Made by a program: the position numbers and the translations under genes
Part shown: one piece after another, positions 54,870 through 64,000 of the stretch
Layout of the letters: each line of letters opens with the position of its first letter
Numbering within the stretch: the stretch's first letter is position 1
Assembly: GCA_051294375.1 (NCBI GenBank)
Contig: CM119264.1
Span: 4,739,352 to 4,803,351, forward strand
Source: Paraspadella gotoi
Taxonomy: Eukaryota; Chaetognatha
DNA length: 64,000 bases
Direction of reading: 5' to 3'
The notes under the pieces: generated by a model
What the model was told of the DNA's origin: nothing
Database searches by the model: none
Seen by the model: only the letters and a program-made list of their open reading frames with translations

Positions 54870-57256
54870 TTCCCCTTAGGAACGACGCTTGGTAGAAAAC
54901 ATAAAATCAATTCAGAAAATGAATCGAATAATGAGGCGAGATAAATAAAATATGAGTAAAATAAAAACTAACAAAGAATAGCAAGGGGGAGCGAGAGATA
55001 TTGACAAACTTCTTCACAAAACTTCTAAACGTAAATAATTCACCAAACTTCACCGCTTTTTTTTTTTACTTCGAAAGTATCTCACAAATAAACAAAGTTA
55101 AATTATTATTCTTGGGAATGAAAGAGCTTTTAAATTAGGTTGTTATACAAGAATATCACATAGTAAAGCAAAATAAGGCAAACGTTAAACATAGTAACGA
55201 AACAAAAGATTTCTACCCTTCAAAAGTTTATATTTTTTTATCGATAAACGGAGCTGCATTTGAACGAATAGCGTTTTTTATTACATAAGTCGGTCCCCGG
55301 TTTAGTAAGTTGTTAAGTACGCCATCCATCATTTCGGATGCGAATTAAATTTAGAAACAACGTGGGTCAGAGATTCGAAAAAACGAAAACAGATTTCGAC
55401 GACCATATTTAACTTTTTTATCAAATAGCTTTTTTTTTAGCAATTATTAACATTTACTTATCAAACTATAACGGAAATTTTTAAAAAAAATTAACTATAA
55501 AAAACTGACGATCATACCGACGATGTTGACCCAGTCATTTCATAAGTCCTTGACCAAAATGGGATAAAAGCGGTTCTGGGAAGTATTTTTGACGACTTTT
55601 TCGAATTTTGAGGTAGAAGGGGTTATCGCTTTGCTCGGGGATTTTGAAGTCGAGCCGGGGCGGGGCGGTTGGATGGTGACAAAGGGGGATTCGCTTTATC
55701 GAGATGGCGCGGATGCCGAGGGCATTCCTGACGCCAACTCTCTCTGTGGCTTGGGGGACGACGTTTGCTCCTCGGGGAGGGGGGACGATGACGGGGGCAA
55801 TAAAAATGTTGTTGTTGGTGAGAGGGAATCTTGCGGAAAGTCAAAAGAAAAGTCAATTACGGTCGGAAGAAGAAAGGTTTTGAAAAAGACAATAATGTGG
55901 GAAGAAAAGGTAGAAATCAATGATTTGAATAATAAAAAATCGGCAAAGTAATAAAATTTAAATTGTCAAAGGATCATAAAGTACACAAAAATACTTTGCA
56001 CTGTAGACAAAACAGTTTAATAGATGTACAAACTATATAAGGACGATAGAATTTACATTAAGTTTATTTACAACGCATGTAATGTTTAAACTGTTATTCC
56101 TACAATTAATCAACATCTTCAGCACACAATTTTTTTTTAAAGGTTACAGATCCAAAAAACTGGACTATTTAGAATATAAAACGCAAAAAAAATTGCAACG
56201 CTAAAAATACTACGGTAACATTCCAAGTTTTAAGGACTGCATCTTTACTCTGTTTAACAACTGGAATGAGAGGCATTATTTAGCCATAGCTAAAGTTGTG
56301 ACTAGAAAGAATAAAAATGACGTTAGAGATTGTACAAGTTACTGGTGATTTTCAAAAATAAAGGAGGATCGATAGCATCATCAAATCACTGTTGACAGCT
56401 GCATGGTCCAGTGAGACCGCGAAGGACAGTTTGGGAAAACATCGGGAGAAACGTCTACAATTTCTGATGCCGAGCAAAAGCCAGCTGGAGTTCAGAGGTC
56501 ACTGCAAACAAAAAACAATTACATCTTTGAATTGTATTTTTCTTTAAAAAAATTCATGCCTATTATGAGGGGGTAATTTGGCGTAACTTTTTTTTCCAAA
56601 TACGATCGACCGAAAGATAAGAATTAAGAAATGACAGGGACTGACAATAAATTCTGACATAATGAGGGAAACGGAAAAAACTAGTCACGAAATAGAAGAG
56701 GTCATACACTAAAGGTTGAATCAAGGACAAAGCGCTGACGAAATTTAAGAGAGAGAAAAAAAAAAAAAACAAATAGCCGTACCGGCAAACCATTTTCTCG
56801 TCACCAGATTGTTTCTCTCTCTATCTTGGAATCCCGATAGACAATCGCAAAAGTTAAGTCCTTCGTAATAATCGCATATTCTCAACGGGCAATAATCTGA
56901 TCATGTAAAAAAAAAACCTAGAGGTTTGCGATTGTCGTGTAACGCTTCATACGCGAATTTTCTTTTTCTTTCTAGTCAATGGACAAAAAGCGGTTTGATC
57001 CCCAAAGAAAATGGAAGAATACGCGAGGCAAAAATAGCATACATTGAATTCGGTTATAAAAAATAAGTAGGTTTTTCTTCATTCGATGATTATTCTACCT
57101 TCGGGTCCGTAATATTAGAATTAAATAAATAGACTTGGAAAAAATAGAGGGAGGGGGGGATGAAGCGCCGGATTACGCGGCCACAATTAAGTTTTTTTTT
57201 TCCTTTTTCTGGGGTCTTAACTATTGACGCATTTCCCCCGTTACCCTCTCTCCCTC
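54870..57256. other. Spacer 3' of liprin-alpha
   Basis: AT-rich, with a GC-rich island at about 55.62-55.86 kb that is open on both strands. The plus frame 55589-55951 codes an acidic segment (GDDVCSSGRGDDDGGNKN) without ATG at its start; the minus frames are Pro/Ser-rich. No family was recognised and no splice link to liprin was found. The island could be a further liprin 3' exon or a small gene. Confidence 0.35.

Positions 57257-64000
<6,744 letters not shown>

Overview
The window is animal nuclear DNA. Genes are split by GT-AG introns, and intron and spacer DNA is AT-rich and full of short palindromic transposons, SINE-like copies, minisatellites and low-complexity tracts. The genes are metazoan families (SORL1 receptor, SLC4 anion exchanger, liprin-alpha, alpha-carbonic anhydrase, TP53I13, TMEM255). 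The small introns, palindromic elements and divergence point to a non-vertebrate animal; the sequence alone does not place it further. Exon models below were joined by hand from reading frame, splice-site phase and family similarity. Total lengths of the main models are multiples of three.

Layout. 0-0.33 kb: 5' part of a calmodulin-like gene (-), running off the left edge. 1.26-3.33 kb: a TP53I13/DUF3105 gene (-). 4.35-5.3 kb: an unrecognised acidic protein (+). 6.7-16.2 kb: a complete sortilin-related receptor SORL1 (-, 11 exons, about 2315 aa), with a cluster of CCAAT boxes upstream. 18.4-51.8 kb: one large SLC4 anion exchanger gene of the AE2/AE3 type (-, 34 constitutive exons, about 1541 aa). 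It has two alternative terminal exons, a likely cassette exon and a possible alternative first exon. Two multi-exon genes lie inside its introns on the opposite strand: a TMEM255-like four-pass membrane protein (23.8-26.5 kb) and an extracellular alpha-carbonic anhydrase (28.8-30.2 kb). 51.8-57.2 kb: repeat-rich spacer. 57.3-64 kb: the 3' half of liprin-alpha (-), with three SAM domains, running off the right edge.

The most striking arrangement is a CA4-like carbonic anhydrase gene nested in an intron of the Cl-/HCO3- exchanger gene. In vertebrates extracellular CA and SLC4 exchangers cooperate functionally (the bicarbonate transport metabolon), so here the two partners share a locus in antiparallel orientation. 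The exchanger also has two 66-nt terminal exons coding different acidic tails, at the position where AE1 carries its CAII-binding acidic motif.

Repeats worth separating out: a 0.94-0.96 kb near-perfect palindromic element with TA target sites (two copies, one broken by an assembly gap); a roughly 180-bp family with TTTTACTTTCGCCGACCGGG-type ends and a TTAGGG-rich core; foldback hairpins; a SINE family; and adjacent 23-bp and 22-bp minisatellites.
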